Source of the DNA: Bacteroidota bacterium
GTDB taxonomy: Bacteria > Bacteroidota > Bacteroidia > Bacteroidales > VadinHA17
DNA: 14,810 bases
Assembly: GCA_030613125.1 (NCBI GenBank)
Contig: JAUWMO010000049.1
Span: forward strand, 1-14,810
Direction of reading: 5' to 3'
Shown: piece by piece, positions 1 through 7,569 of the stretch
Layout of the letters: every line of letters starts with the position of its first letter
Numbering within the stretch: the stretch's first letter is position 1
Notes under the pieces: generated by a model
The model's input: only the letters and a program-made list of their open reading frames with translations
What the model was told of the DNA's origin: nothing
The model's database searches: none
Program-made: the position numbers and the translations under genes

Positions 1-402
1 TATAATGACGGCATTAAATCAGAACTGCTTAAAAGTCTAAATATTTCTGAAACAAACTATGGCACTTATAAAATAGGTGAACTAACCGGTTCACTGCATG
101 TTGCTGATGGGTACAGTGACAAATTTGTTATTCCAAAAACCGGTGAAGATTTTAAAGGTATTAAAGTGAACGGAAAATATGGAAAAATCACTATTGGAGT
201 ACCAGTTGATTTAGCTTACAGGTTAAAAGCAAACATCAAATATCCAAATCTCGATGTAAATGAACAGGCATTCTCAATAAGAATAAAAATAAAAGAAGGC
301 TCTAACCTTGAATATGATGCGGTAAAAGGGACTGAATTTGAAGGAATGCCGGAATTTGATGTGCAAGGATATAGCATATCTTTATCAATCCGGGATTATT
401 AG
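1..402 (+). CDS. C-terminal part of an unrecognised beta-rich protein (partial)
   Basis: An open frame runs from the first base of the window to a TAG at 400-402, giving 133 visible residues; the 5' end lies outside. A GTG at 166 is in frame, but coding-like sequence continues upstream of it without a stop, so it is not the start. The visible part alternates hydrophobic and polar residues, with repeated Gly-Lys-Tyr/Thr-Gly steps and an ITIGVP stretch near residue 61. This resembles the repeat-built C-termini of DUF4097-type putative adhesin or exported proteins common in Bacteroidota, but I cannot assign a family firmly. There are no membrane segments or catalytic motifs in the visible part. 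Its position next to a likely hairpin (465-517) suggests it is the last gene of its transcript. Confidence 0.7.
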   Translation, partial: YNDGIKSELLKSLNISETNYGTYKIGELTGSLHVADGYSDKFVIPKTGEDFKGIKVNGKYGKITIGVPVDLAYRLKANIKYPNLDVNEQAFSIRIKIKEGSNLEYDAVKGTEFEGMPEFDVQGYSISLSIRDY

Positions 403-464
403 AATATCCTGTTTTAATCCCCTGTATTTGTTGTCCTGGACTGTATTACATTAATTCTTATAAA

Positions 465-517
465 AAAATGACATTATGGCACTCGGGCTTGAATAAAGTA
501 TGCCATTTTGTCATTTT
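465..517. repeat. Long imperfect inverted repeat between the partial gene and hsp20
   Basis: The left arm AAAATGACATTATGGCA (465-481) pairs with the right arm TGCCATTTTGTCATTTT (501-517). Fifteen of 17 positions are complementary, with a two-base mismatch in the middle and a 19-nt loop. The right arm is T-rich and is followed by more T and A, so it could act as a terminator for the gene ending at 402. It also lies 110 nt upstream of the hsp20 start, so an operator role for a heat-shock regulator is possible. The sequence alone does not decide between the two. Confidence 0.6.
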
Positions 518-568
518 ATTTATAATTAATATTGATAAACTGTCAGATAAATCCTGCTGGCATGTGGT

Positions 569-597
569 TTGACATATGTTCAATGAAATTATAAAAA
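569..597 (+). promoter_or_regulatory. Possible sigma70-like promoter of hsp20
   Basis: TTGACA at 569-574 is separated by 17 nt from TAAAAA at 592-597, 30 nt before the hsp20 start codon. The -35 word is a perfect classical sigma70 match, but the -10 is poor and the region is very AT-rich. The main sigma factor of Bacteroidota prefers TTTG and TAnnTTTG, and only a TTTG (568-571) is present here. The call is therefore weak. Confidence 0.25.
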
Positions 598-611
598 TAA
601 ATTTAAAAATA

Positions 612-619
612 TAGGAGGA
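612..619 (+). promoter_or_regulatory. Strong Shine-Dalgarno site of hsp20
   Basis: TAGGAGGA lies 7 nt before the ATG at 627. It fixes the start codon and is unusual, because most starts in this window (kbl, acs, acp, the second KBL-like gene) have only A-rich leaders. Confidence 0.8.
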
Positions 620-626
620 TTGAATT

Positions 627-1076
627 ATGAGAACTTTAGTAAAAAGAAACAGGTTGTATCCCGAAGTCCCTTCATTATTTAATGAATTTTTCAGAGGGGA
701 TTGGTTTGACCATGCAGATTTTAATTATGCTTTAAATGACAGCACTCTTCCATCAGTGAATATCAGGGAAGATAATGATAAATATGAATTGGAAGTTGCT
801 GTACCGGGCATGGAAAAAGATGATTTCAAAGTTGAACTTAACAACAATATGCTAATCGTTTCCTCAGAAAGGGAAGTGAAAAAAGAAGAAAATGAAAATA
901 ATTACACACGTCGGGAGTTTAGTTATCAAACTTTTACACGCAGCTTCAGACTGCCTGAAAATAAGGTTGAAGGTGGCAAAATATCTGCAAGCTATAAAGA
1001 TGGTATTCTGAATATTAGTGTTCCAAAAAGAGAGGAAGCAAAAGTAAAGCCAGTTAGGATGATCAAGATTGCATAA
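627..1076 (+). CDS. hsp20: Hsp20/alpha-crystallin family small heat-shock protein
   Basis: This 149-residue protein is a cytoplasmic ATP-independent holdase that binds unfolding proteins during stress and hands them to DnaK/ClpB. The alpha-crystallin domain spans about residues 42-134. It begins with LPSVNIREDNDKYELEVAVPG and ends with the family signature YKDGILNISVPK at 123-134 (the A-x-x-x-n-G-v-L region). The C-terminal tail has the I-x-I motif (Ile146-Lys-Ile148) that docks into neighbouring subunits during oligomer assembly. The N-terminal arm is short and aromatic (LFNEFFRGDWFDHADF), as is usual. Length matches the family. The start is set by a strong SD 7 nt upstream. It is transcribed alone: a large inverted repeat lies upstream and a terminator at 1101-1130 follows. 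Heat or redox control is likely from the family, but no CIRCE element is visible. Confidence 0.95.
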   Translation: MRTLVKRNRLYPEVPSLFNEFFRGDWFDHADFNYALNDSTLPSVNIREDNDKYELEVAVPGMEKDDFKVELNNNMLIVSSEREVKKEENENNYTRREFSYQTFTRSFRLPENKVEGGKISASYKDGILNISVPKREEAKVKPVRMIKIA

Positions 1077-1100
1077 AGCTATTCGAAGTATCATTTTTGT

Positions 1101-1130
1101 AAAGGCGGTTTTGTACCGCCTTTTTCTTTT
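1101..1130 (+). terminator. Rho-independent terminator after hsp20
   Basis: AAAGGCGGT (1101-1109) pairs perfectly with ACCGCCTTT (1115-1123) over a 5-nt loop TTTGT. The T-rich run TTTTTCTTTT (1121-1130) follows. It sits 24 nt after the hsp20 stop codon and separates it from the GYD gene. Confidence 0.9.
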
Positions 1131-1197
1131 CCTGCTTTTTGGTTATTTCACGGGAATATTGTATATTACAGAAAACAAACAATCAGTTTAATTAATA

Positions 1198-1207
1198 AGA
1201 GGAGGTG
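1198..1207 (+). promoter_or_regulatory. Near-perfect Shine-Dalgarno site of the GYD gene
   Basis: AGAGGAGGTG ends 4 nt before the ATG at 1212 and complements the 16S anti-SD over at least eight bases. It confirms the start codon. Confidence 0.8.
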
Positions 1208-1211
1208 CTTT

Positions 1212-1508
1212 ATGTGTACTTATATTTTACTTACAAAAATGTCGCCTGATATGGCACGGCAAACAAAAGACCGGGCTGAGTTAGGGAGAAACTGGCTTGA
1301 GCAGGTAAAAGAAAAATGTCCGGAAGTCAAATTTATTGCCCATTATGCTTTACTGGGACAATTTGATTTCATTGACATTTATGAGGCTCCGGATGAAAAA
1401 ACCGCTGCAAAAGTTTCCATTATCAGCCAGGCTAATGGGGCCTTTTCGGCACAAAGCCTGCAAGCCATACCTTATAAAGAATACCTGGAACTCACAAAAG
1501 AGATCTGA
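1212..1508 (+). CDS. GYD-domain protein
   Basis: This 98-residue soluble protein matches the GYD family (named for a conserved Gly-Tyr-Asp) along its whole length. The N-terminal strand MCTYILLTKMSP, the central HYALLGQFDFIDIYEAPDE (residues 44-62; here G-Q-F-D replaces the usual G-x-Y-D) and the closing SLQAIPYKEYLEL are all in the expected order. Such proteins are about 95-105 residues and are predicted to fold as small dimeric alpha/beta ferredoxin-like domains. Their biochemical role is not established. The start is supported by a very strong SD. The gene stands alone: the hsp20 terminator lies upstream and gltX converges on it from downstream. Nothing in the context points to a pathway. 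Confidence 0.85.
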   Translation: MCTYILLTKMSPDMARQTKDRAELGRNWLEQVKEKCPEVKFIAHYALLGQFDFIDIYEAPDEKTAAKVSIISQANGAFSAQSLQAIPYKEYLELTKEI

Positions 1509-1648
1509 CGAAAAGAAAATCAAATCCCTGTATCTGTTTTTCCTAAGGGAAGCAATACTTTATTTGTCCTAAATGTCTTGTAAAACTCCGAGGAATGGCT
1601 GAGGGTGATGCCATTTGTAAAATATCTGTCGGTTTGAAGCCCCTCTTA

Positions 1649-3175
1649 CTAACCAACTCCAATCTTTTCTATTCCTCTGGATATCCTGCTTAATGTTTCT
1701 CTTTTCCCTATCAAGGAGAGAATATCGAACAAATGAGGTCCGGCACTGGCACCAACCATCAAAAGCCGGCACAGGTTTAATACCTGCCCCATATTATGGC
1801 TATTCAGGTTGATCCATTTTTTCACTTTTTCCTCAATATTCTCAGAAGTAAAGGGCTCAATTTCTTTCAGGATCTCTCCAAGTCTATTCATCATAGATTC
1901 AGATTCATCGTTCCATCGTTTTCTGATAATTTTTTCATCATACCTTTCAGGAGGAATAAAAAAGAAATAAGAATGATCCCACATCTCGCTCACAAAAGTG
2001 GCCCTTTCTTTTACCAGGTCGCACACTTGGGTAACATAGTCGATTGTAATGTTTATCCCTTTGGTTTCAAGAATGGGAACAAATAGTTCTGCCAGTTCCC
2101 TGTTTTCTTTCCTTCTTAAGTATTGTTGATTGAACCATTTTGCTTTTTCAGGATCAAAACGGGAGCCGGCTTTAACAATTCTTTCTAACGAAAATGCCTC
2201 AATTAACTCGTCCATTGAAAATATCTCCTGTGTAGTTCCGGGATTCCAACCCAGGAAAGCAAGTATATTAACAAAAGCCTCAGGAAAATATCCTGCCTCA
2301 CGGTATCCTGAAGATATTTCTCCTGTTTCCGGATTTTTCCATTCAAGAGGAAAAACCGGAAACCCCAGCCTGTCCCCATCTCTTTTACTAAGTTTTCCTT
2401 TTCCGTCAGGCTTCAGAGTCAGTGGCATATGTGCAAACCCGGGCGATTCCCAGTTAAAAGCCCTGTATAATAAAATGTGTAACGGAAGAGATGGAAGCCA
2501 TTCTTCACCCCTGATTACATGTGTGATTTGCATAAGATGATCATCAACTACATTTGCCAAATGATAGGTTGGCATTCCATCTGACTTAAAAAGTATTTTA
2601 TCGTCAAGTGTAGATGTGTCCACTTCAATATTCCCCCTGACCAAATCATTGAATTTCAATCGCTCATTTGCCGGGATCATGAACCTGATCACATATGGTT
2701 CCCCGGAATTGAGTCGTTTTTCCACTTCCTGACCAGAAAAGTTTAATGAATTTGAAAGGGAGTTGCGCATTTCGTTGTTGTAAGTAAAAGTTATCCCTTC
2801 CCTCTCTTTCTCTTTTCTCAACCGTTCCAGCTCTTCAGGTTTATCAAAAGCATAATAGGCATGTCCGCTTTTAACCAGTTTATCAATATTCTCACGATAA
2901 AATTCACCTCTTTCCGACTGCCTATAGGGCCCAAATTTACCACCATTTATTACACTTTCATCCGGATTGATCCCACTCCATTTGAGTGATTCTACTATAT
3001 ACTGCTCGGCACTTTTTACTAACCTTTTCTGATCGGTATCCTCAATTCTGAGAACAAAAGTTCCTTTATGTTTTCGGGCAAACAAATAATTGAACAAAGC
3101 TGTTCTCATTCCACCAATATGTAGTGGCCCGGTTGGACTTGGAGCAAAACGTACTCTAACTGGTCTTATAATCAC
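1649..3175 (-). CDS. gltX: Glutamate--tRNA ligase
   Basis: This 508-residue class I aminoacyl-tRNA synthetase charges tRNA-Glu with glutamate in the cytoplasm using ATP. The HIGH-type motif is in APSPTGPLHIGG (residues 11-22) and the KMSKS-type loop is KLSKR (261-265). The glutamate-pocket and tRNA-acceptor region DGMPTYHLANVVDDH starts at 199, and VIRGEEWLPS follows at 220. The C-terminal half is the helical anticodon-binding domain. The zinc-finger cysteines found in some GluRS are absent; residues 105-125 have none. Length is typical of Bacteroidota GltX. The start at 3175 is natural because the protein aligns from its second or third residue. A TAnnTTTG promoter element lies about 25 nt upstream. 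The stop is TAG. It converges with the GYD gene and diverges from tdh. Confidence 0.97.
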   Translation of the reverse strand: MIIRPVRVRFAPSPTGPLHIGGMRTALFNYLFARKHKGTFVLRIEDTDQKRLVKSAEQYIVESLKWSGINPDESVINGGKFGPYRQSERGEFYRENIDKLVKSGHAYYAFDKPEELERLRKEKEREGITFTYNNEMRNSLSNSLNFSGQEVEKRLNSGEPYVIRFMIPANERLKFNDLVRGNIEVDTSTLDDKILFKSDGMPTYHLANVVDDHLMQITHVIRGEEWLPSLPLHILLYRAFNWESPGFAHMPLTLKPDGKGKLSKRDGDRLGFPVFPLEWKNPETGEISSGYREAGYFPEAFVNILAFLGWNPGTTQEIFSMDELIEAFSLERIVKAGSRFDPEKAKWFNQQYLRRKENRELAELFVPILETKGINITIDYVTQVCDLVKERATFVSEMWDHSYFFFIPPERYDEKIIRKRWNDESESMMNRLGEILKEIEPFTSENIEEKVKKWINLNSHNMGQVLNLCRLLMVGASAGPHLFDILSLIGKRETLSRISRGIEKIGVG

Positions 3176-3200
3176 ATTAATCTTTATTGTGAAATTTTTA

Positions 3201-3208
3201 CAAAGATA
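3201..3208 (-). promoter_or_regulatory. Bacteroidota-type -7 element of gltX
   Basis: On the minus strand these bases read TATCTTTG, an exact match to the Bacteroidota -7 consensus TAnnTTTG. They lie 25 nt before the gltX ATG, giving a short leader. A matching TTTG -33 box is not present at the standard spacing, so support comes from the -7 word and its position only. Confidence 0.5.
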
Positions 3209-3359
3209 GAATTTGTGTATTAATTTTGCATTTGTGTACCAAAGGATTTATATTAATTTCGGGGAGATTCCTTTTCTGTAACTTTAATTGGTATGGAATC
3301 CCGTTTATCCAATATGTGTGTTTATTCAGAAAGGCTTAATTCTCTAATTATCAGACTTT

Positions 3360-4394
3360 ATGAAAAGGATGAAGGCTCTTGTTAAAGTAAAACCCGGAAA
3401 AGGGATATGGATGGAAGATGTTGGTATCCCTGAACCTGGGATTAATGATGTAATGGTTAAAGTACGCAAAACTGCAATATGTGGTACAGATCTGCATATC
3501 TATCTGTGGGATGATTGGGCGAGTAAAACAATAAAAACACCTATGATTATCGGCCATGAATATTCCGGGGTAGTTCACAAAATCGGGTCAGGGGTAAAAA
3601 ACATCAATATTGGCGACCGTGTAACCGGTGAGGGCCATATTGCCTGTGGTCATTGCCGGAATTGCCGCCGTGGCAAAAAACATGTTTGCCAGAATACCAT
3701 TGGAGTTGGAGTAAACCGTGATGGTGCTTTTGCCGAATATGTTGTTATTCCTGCCGAGAATATCATACATGTTGATGGGAGGATAAATGATGAAATAGCA
3801 TCTATTATGGACCCCTTTGGCAATGCTGCTCATACTGCTCTCTCTTTCCCGGTACTTGGCGAAGATGTTCTTATTACAGGAGCCGGCCTGATTGGCAGCA
3901 TGGCTGTTGCAATTTGCAGGTTTGCGGGGGCACGATATATTGTCGTAAGTGATCTGAGTGATTCACGGCTGGAAATAGCAAAAAAAATGGGGGCTACCAG
4001 AACTGTGAATCCGTCTAAAGGGGAAAAAATTAAAGACAGTATCAATGCTCTTGGCATGGTTGGTTTTGATGTAGGATTGGAAATGTCCGGGTCTCCGGTA
4101 GCATTTAATGAAATGATTGATAACATGTATAACGGATCGAAAATTGCCCTCCTGGGAATCCTTCCAAATGAGACAAAAGTACCCTGGGACAAAATAATAT
4201 TTAAGGCCCTGAGTATTAAAGGGATTTACGGAAGAGAAATGTTTGAAACATGGTATAAAATGGAACAAATGTTAATATCCGGATTGGATATTTCACCAAT
4301 TATTACTCATCGATTACCAGTTGATGATTTTCAAACCGGTTTTGATGCTATGGAAAGTGGCAATAGTGGTAAGGTAATTTTAGATTGGGAATGA
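3360..4394 (+). CDS. tdh: L-threonine 3-dehydrogenase
   Basis: This NAD-dependent, zinc-containing medium-chain dehydrogenase oxidises L-threonine to 2-amino-3-ketobutyrate. It is 344 residues. Catalytic zinc ligands are visible in CGTDLHIY (Cys41) and GHEYSG (His66, Glu67). The structural-zinc cysteines are Cys96, Cys99, Cys102 and Cys110. The Rossmann dinucleotide motif GAGLIGS is at 174-180, and an acidic Asp198 follows the second strand, consistent with NAD rather than NADP. The family usually begins MKALVK, which matches the second Met (ATG at 3369). Translation may therefore start three codons later than annotated; neither start has a clear SD. The stop codon is 7 nt before kbl, so the two are co-transcribed. 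This is the zinc-dependent Tdh type, not the short-chain epimerase-like type found in some other bacteria. Confidence 0.95.
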   Translation: MKRMKALVKVKPGKGIWMEDVGIPEPGINDVMVKVRKTAICGTDLHIYLWDDWASKTIKTPMIIGHEYSGVVHKIGSGVKNINIGDRVTGEGHIACGHCRNCRRGKKHVCQNTIGVGVNRDGAFAEYVVIPAENIIHVDGRINDEIASIMDPFGNAAHTALSFPVLGEDVLITGAGLIGSMAVAICRFAGARYIVVSDLSDSRLEIAKKMGATRTVNPSKGEKIKDSINALGMVGFDVGLEMSGSPVAFNEMIDNMYNGSKIALLGILPNETKVPWDKIIFKALSIKGIYGREMFETWYKMEQMLISGLDISPIITHRLPVDDFQTGFDAMESGNSGKVILDWE

Positions 4395-4401
4395 TAAAAA
4401 A

Positions 4402-5619
4402 ATGTACGGAGAATTCAAAAATTATCTATATAAACAATTACAGAAAATCCGTGACGGTGGTTTCTTTAAGGAAGAACGTGTGATTACAACACCACAGGGA
4501 GTTGAAATTGAAACAATCAATGGATTGAAAGTATTAAACTTTTGTGCAAACAACTATCTTGGACTTTCATCACATCCACGCATTATAGAGGCAGCAAAAA
4601 AGGCTCTTGATACTCATGGTTATGGTATGTCGTCAGTCAGGTTCATATGTGGCACACAGGATATTCACAAGGAACTGGAACTTAAATTATCAGAATTTCT
4701 CGGCACTGAAGACACTATACTATATTCCTCTGCTTTCGATGCTAACGGAGGAGTTTTTGAACCGTTGCTAGGGTCTGCTTTTGCAATAATTTCTGATGAA
4801 CTCAATCATGCATCTATTATTGACGGAGTGAGGCTTTGTAAAGCCAGCAGGTACCGTTACAGGAACAATAATATGGCCGACCTTGAAGATCAGCTTAAAA
4901 AAGCCGATTGTGACCAGGCAAAATTTAAATTAATCGTTACCGATGGAGTATTCTCTATGGATGGTATTATTGCCCAGGTGGACAAGATCTGTGATATTGC
5001 TGAAAAATATAATGCACTTGTAATGGTTGACGATTCACATGCAACTGGATTTGTTGGAAAAACCGGACGGGGAAGTGCAGAATATTGTAATGTCATTGGA
5101 CGGGTTGATATTATTACTACAACTTTTGGAAAAGCTTTAGGTGGCGCTTCCGGCGGATGTGTTTCCGGAAAGAAGGAAATCATCGATATGCTAAGACAAA
5201 GGTCCAGACCCTATCTGTTTTCTAATTCTTTATCTCCTGTTATTGTTGGTGCAACTCTTGAAGTATTGAATATGCTATCTGAAACCAGCAATTTGAGAGA
5301 TAAATTGGAGGAAAATACAAGAATATTCAGAAAGGGACTTGAAGATGCAGGTTATACCATTGTTCCCGGAACTCATCCGATTGTACCAATAATGCTTGGC
5401 CATCTTCCAAATGATGCTAAATTATCACAGGAACTGGCAGAAGAACTTCTGGCTAATGGAATATACGTTATCGGTTTTTACTATCCTATTGTACCAAAAG
5501 GAAAATCAAGAATAAGGGTACAAATCAGTGCTGCACATACAAAAGAACAGATTCATTTTGCCATAGAGACGTTTTCTAAGATCAGGCAGGAATGGATTGC
5601 AAAAGGAATATGTAAATAA
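4402..5619 (+). CDS. kbl: 2-amino-3-ketobutyrate CoA ligase (glycine C-acetyltransferase)
   Basis: This PLP-dependent alpha-oxoamine synthase converts 2-amino-3-ketobutyrate plus CoA to glycine and acetyl-CoA, taking the unstable product of Tdh. At 405 residues it is close to the family's roughly 398 and keeps the same numbering as the E. coli enzyme at the active site. Visible residues are the PLP Schiff-base lysine Lys244 in TFGKALGGASGG, the ring-stacking His136 in LNHASIIDG, and DDSHATGF at 210-217. The KBL-specific segments FCANNYLGL, SVRFICGTQD, YSSAFDANGG and CKASRYRY are all present, so this copy is the orthodox KBL. It follows tdh after only 7 nt, with an A-rich leader and no SD. A 206-nt gap then separates it from the acyl-CoA synthetase. 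A second KBL-like gene lies at 8068. Confidence 0.95.
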   Translation: MYGEFKNYLYKQLQKIRDGGFFKEERVITTPQGVEIETINGLKVLNFCANNYLGLSSHPRIIEAAKKALDTHGYGMSSVRFICGTQDIHKELELKLSEFLGTEDTILYSSAFDANGGVFEPLLGSAFAIISDELNHASIIDGVRLCKASRYRYRNNNMADLEDQLKKADCDQAKFKLIVTDGVFSMDGIIAQVDKICDIAEKYNALVMVDDSHATGFVGKTGRGSAEYCNVIGRVDIITTTFGKALGGASGGCVSGKKEIIDMLRQRSRPYLFSNSLSPVIVGATLEVLNMLSETSNLRDKLEENTRIFRKGLEDAGYTIVPGTHPIVPIMLGHLPNDAKLSQELAEELLANGIYVIGFYYPIVPKGKSRIRVQISAAHTKEQIHFAIETFSKIRQEWIAKGICK

Positions 5620-5765
5620 ATATTTCTAAAATAGCTGCTTCTCCACTAATTCACTCATAGCATGACATTATTTAGGCTAATTGAACAATCCGACAGATTG
5701 TAAGCTGTCCTAAAGGCCTGAAAATATGTTGTAAAACAATATTGAAAATCATTTATGAGCTTTAA

Positions 5766-5785
5766 AATGTTAACAAATTAACATT
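5766..5785. promoter_or_regulatory. Perfect inverted repeat upstream of the acyl-CoA synthetase
   Basis: AATGTTAA, a 4-nt spacer CAAA, and TTAACATT form a perfect 8+8 palindrome 40 nt before the start codon at 5826. The short arms, lack of G+C and lack of a T-run make a terminator unlikely. An operator for a dimeric repressor or activator is the more natural reading. TTAAC occurs again directly after it. No regulator can be named. Confidence 0.4.
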
Positions 5786-5825
5786 AACTTGTAAGCCGTT
5801 TTCAAACAATACAATTTTCAGATTT

Positions 5826-7532
5826 ATGTCCAACATTGGCTCTTATGAAGATAAAATTAAAAATTTCGACTGGTCCATTTCAGAAAAAGAACTGAATTAC
5901 CAGGATGGAAATATTATTAACATCGGATGGTATTGTTCAGACCGGATTTGCCAAATGGGAAAAGCCGATAAATTGGCCCTTCAGTGGGAAGGATTTGGTG
6001 GCGTCGAAAAAAAATATACATTCAATGATATCCGTCTGGCAGGTAATACTATTGGCACTTTTCTCCGTAACCTGGGAGTTAAAAACGAAGATAGAGTTTG
6101 TCTGTTTATGGACCGTATCCCTGAACTTTATCTTTCATTTCTGGGAGTTTTAAAAATTGGAGCCGTAGTGCAACCTTTATTCTCTGCATTTGGAGACGAA
6201 TCACTTCATGTACGGCTTGAAAACGCGCAAACCCGTGCAATAATTACCCAGAAAAAACATCTGTCAAAGGTCAGGAGGATTCTTGATAAACTACCTTCTC
6301 TTGAACACATTATTATTGTTGACCATTATACAAGTAAGCCTCTTCAAGACAAGGAAGTGTCACTTAACCTCGAGAAAGAACCACCGGTTGAAGAATTTAA
6401 TATATTTCCAACTAAGGCTGAATCTCCGTCTGTATTGCATTATACATCAGGAACTACAGGTCAGCCAAAAGGGGTGAAGCATGTACATTATTCGCTCATT
6501 TCTCAATATCTTACAACCAAATGGGTATTGGATCTGCAGGACAATGATATATATTGGTGCACAGCTGATCCCGGTTGGGTTACCGGAACCTCATATGGCA
6601 TTATCGGACCCTGGAGCCTTGGCATTACGCAGTGTGTTCTTAATACCGGGTTTTCTGCTGAAGCCTGGTACAAATTCATAGAAAAGTATCGTATTACGGT
6701 CTGGTATTCTGCTCCTACTGCAATACGTTCATTGATGAAAGCCGGCCAGGAACCTGTCAGGAATTTTAACCTTTCCAGCTTGCGGCATCTCGCAAGTGTT
6801 GGTGAACCCTTAAATGCTGAAGCAGTTATTTGGTCAGAAAAGGTGTTTGGCATACCATTCCTTGATACTTACTGGCAAACAGAAACCGGATCTATTATGA
6901 TCACAAACTTCCCGGGAATGAAGGTTAAACCTGGCTCTATGGGCAAATCCTTTCCCGGAATTATAAGCACTATTGTTGATGCAAAAACCTTTAAACCCTA
7001 TAACGAGTATGGAAAAATTGGACTGATTGCTTTTAAACCGGGATGGCCTGCCATGATGCGAACTTATTGGAACAATGATAAAATGTTTCAACGAAAATTT
7101 AAGAATGGATGGTACCTTGCCGGCGACAGGGCCAGCATTGATAAGGAAGATTATTTCTGGTTTATAGGCAGGGATGATGATGTGATCAATACCGGTGGGC
7201 ATCTTGTAAGTCCGTTTGAAGTGGAATCAGCTCTTCTGGAACATGAAGCTGTGAGCGAATCTGCAGTTGTGGCAAAGCCCGATGAAGTGAACATGGAAGT
7301 GGTAAAAGCATTTATTACCCTTAAGCCAGGCTACGAAGCAAGTGATGATCTGGAATTGAAAATCATGAACTTTATTCGGAAAAAACTTTCTCCCCTGGCC
7401 ATGCCACAAGAAATAGAATACATGGATTCACTTCCCAAAACCCGGAGTGGAAAGATTATGCGTAGGATCCTTCATGCACAAGAATGGGGAGAAGAAATAG
7501 GAGATACTTCCACCCTCGAAGATGAAGAATAG
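5826..7532 (+). CDS. acsA: AMP-forming acetyl-CoA synthetase-like acyl-CoA ligase (AcsA type)
   Basis: This 568-residue ANL-superfamily adenylating enzyme activates a carboxylate with ATP to an acyl-adenylate and passes it to a thiol, normally CoA. By memory it closely resembles Bacillus AcsA (about 572 residues), sharing KWVLDL, YWCTADPGWVTGTSYGI, VWYSAPTA and LRHxxSVGEPLN. Motifs in order are the phosphate loop YTSGTTGQPKG (206-216), A5 YWQTETG (349-355), the hinge region GRDDDVINTGGH (448-459), and the catalytic lysine in PKTRSGKIMRR (Lys543). Trp350 in the A5 motif corresponds to the tryptophan that restricts Acs enzymes to acetate or propionate, so a short acyl substrate is expected. The neighbouring carrier protein, 37 nt downstream, raises the possibility that the acceptor is ACP instead of CoA. 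A palindrome upstream suggests its own promoter, separate from tdh-kbl. Confidence 0.85.
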   Translation: MSNIGSYEDKIKNFDWSISEKELNYQDGNIINIGWYCSDRICQMGKADKLALQWEGFGGVEKKYTFNDIRLAGNTIGTFLRNLGVKNEDRVCLFMDRIPELYLSFLGVLKIGAVVQPLFSAFGDESLHVRLENAQTRAIITQKKHLSKVRRILDKLPSLEHIIIVDHYTSKPLQDKEVSLNLEKEPPVEEFNIFPTKAESPSVLHYTSGTTGQPKGVKHVHYSLISQYLTTKWVLDLQDNDIYWCTADPGWVTGTSYGIIGPWSLGITQCVLNTGFSAEAWYKFIEKYRITVWYSAPTAIRSLMKAGQEPVRNFNLSSLRHLASVGEPLNAEAVIWSEKVFGIPFLDTYWQTETGSIMITNFPGMKVKPGSMGKSFPGIISTIVDAKTFKPYNEYGKIGLIAFKPGWPAMMRTYWNNDKMFQRKFKNGWYLAGDRASIDKEDYFWFIGRDDDVINTGGHLVSPFEVESALLEHEAVSESAVVAKPDEVNMEVVKAFITLKPGYEASDDLELKIMNFIRKKLSPLAMPQEIEYMDSLPKTRSGKIMRRILHAQEWGEEIGDTSTLEDEE

Positions 7533-7569
7533 CAATTTTAAATATCATTAAACTAAAATAGTTCTCAAA

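Noticed and set aside
478..505. CIRCE or sigma54 promoter upstream of hsp20
   Set aside because: GGCACTC matches only the left half of CIRCE, and no GAGTGC partner follows. TGGCAC...TTGA has one base too many in the spacer and lacks the invariant GC for sigma54.
864..1094. Minus-strand frame of 76 codons overlapping hsp20
   Set aside because: It lies antisense to a well-supported gene and crosses toward its terminator; its composition (Phe, Ile, Cys rich) is a shadow of the A-rich coding strand.
1524..1550. TCCCT/AGGGA hairpin between the GYD gene and gltX as a terminator
   Set aside because: The stem is only 5 bp with a 16-nt loop and no T-run directly after it.
1336..1572. Plus-strand frame of 78 codons overlapping the GYD gene
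   Set aside because: It is in another frame of a gene with a clear family match and SD site, and its translation resembles nothing.
2130..2540. 136-codon plus-strand frame antisense to gltX
   Set aside because: The opposite strand encodes a full-length GluRS with all motifs, and the antisense translation is low-complexity Ser/Pro-rich.
3830..4192. 120-codon minus-strand frame inside tdh
   Set aside because: It is antisense to the NAD-binding half of Tdh, with no RBS and no recognisable domain.
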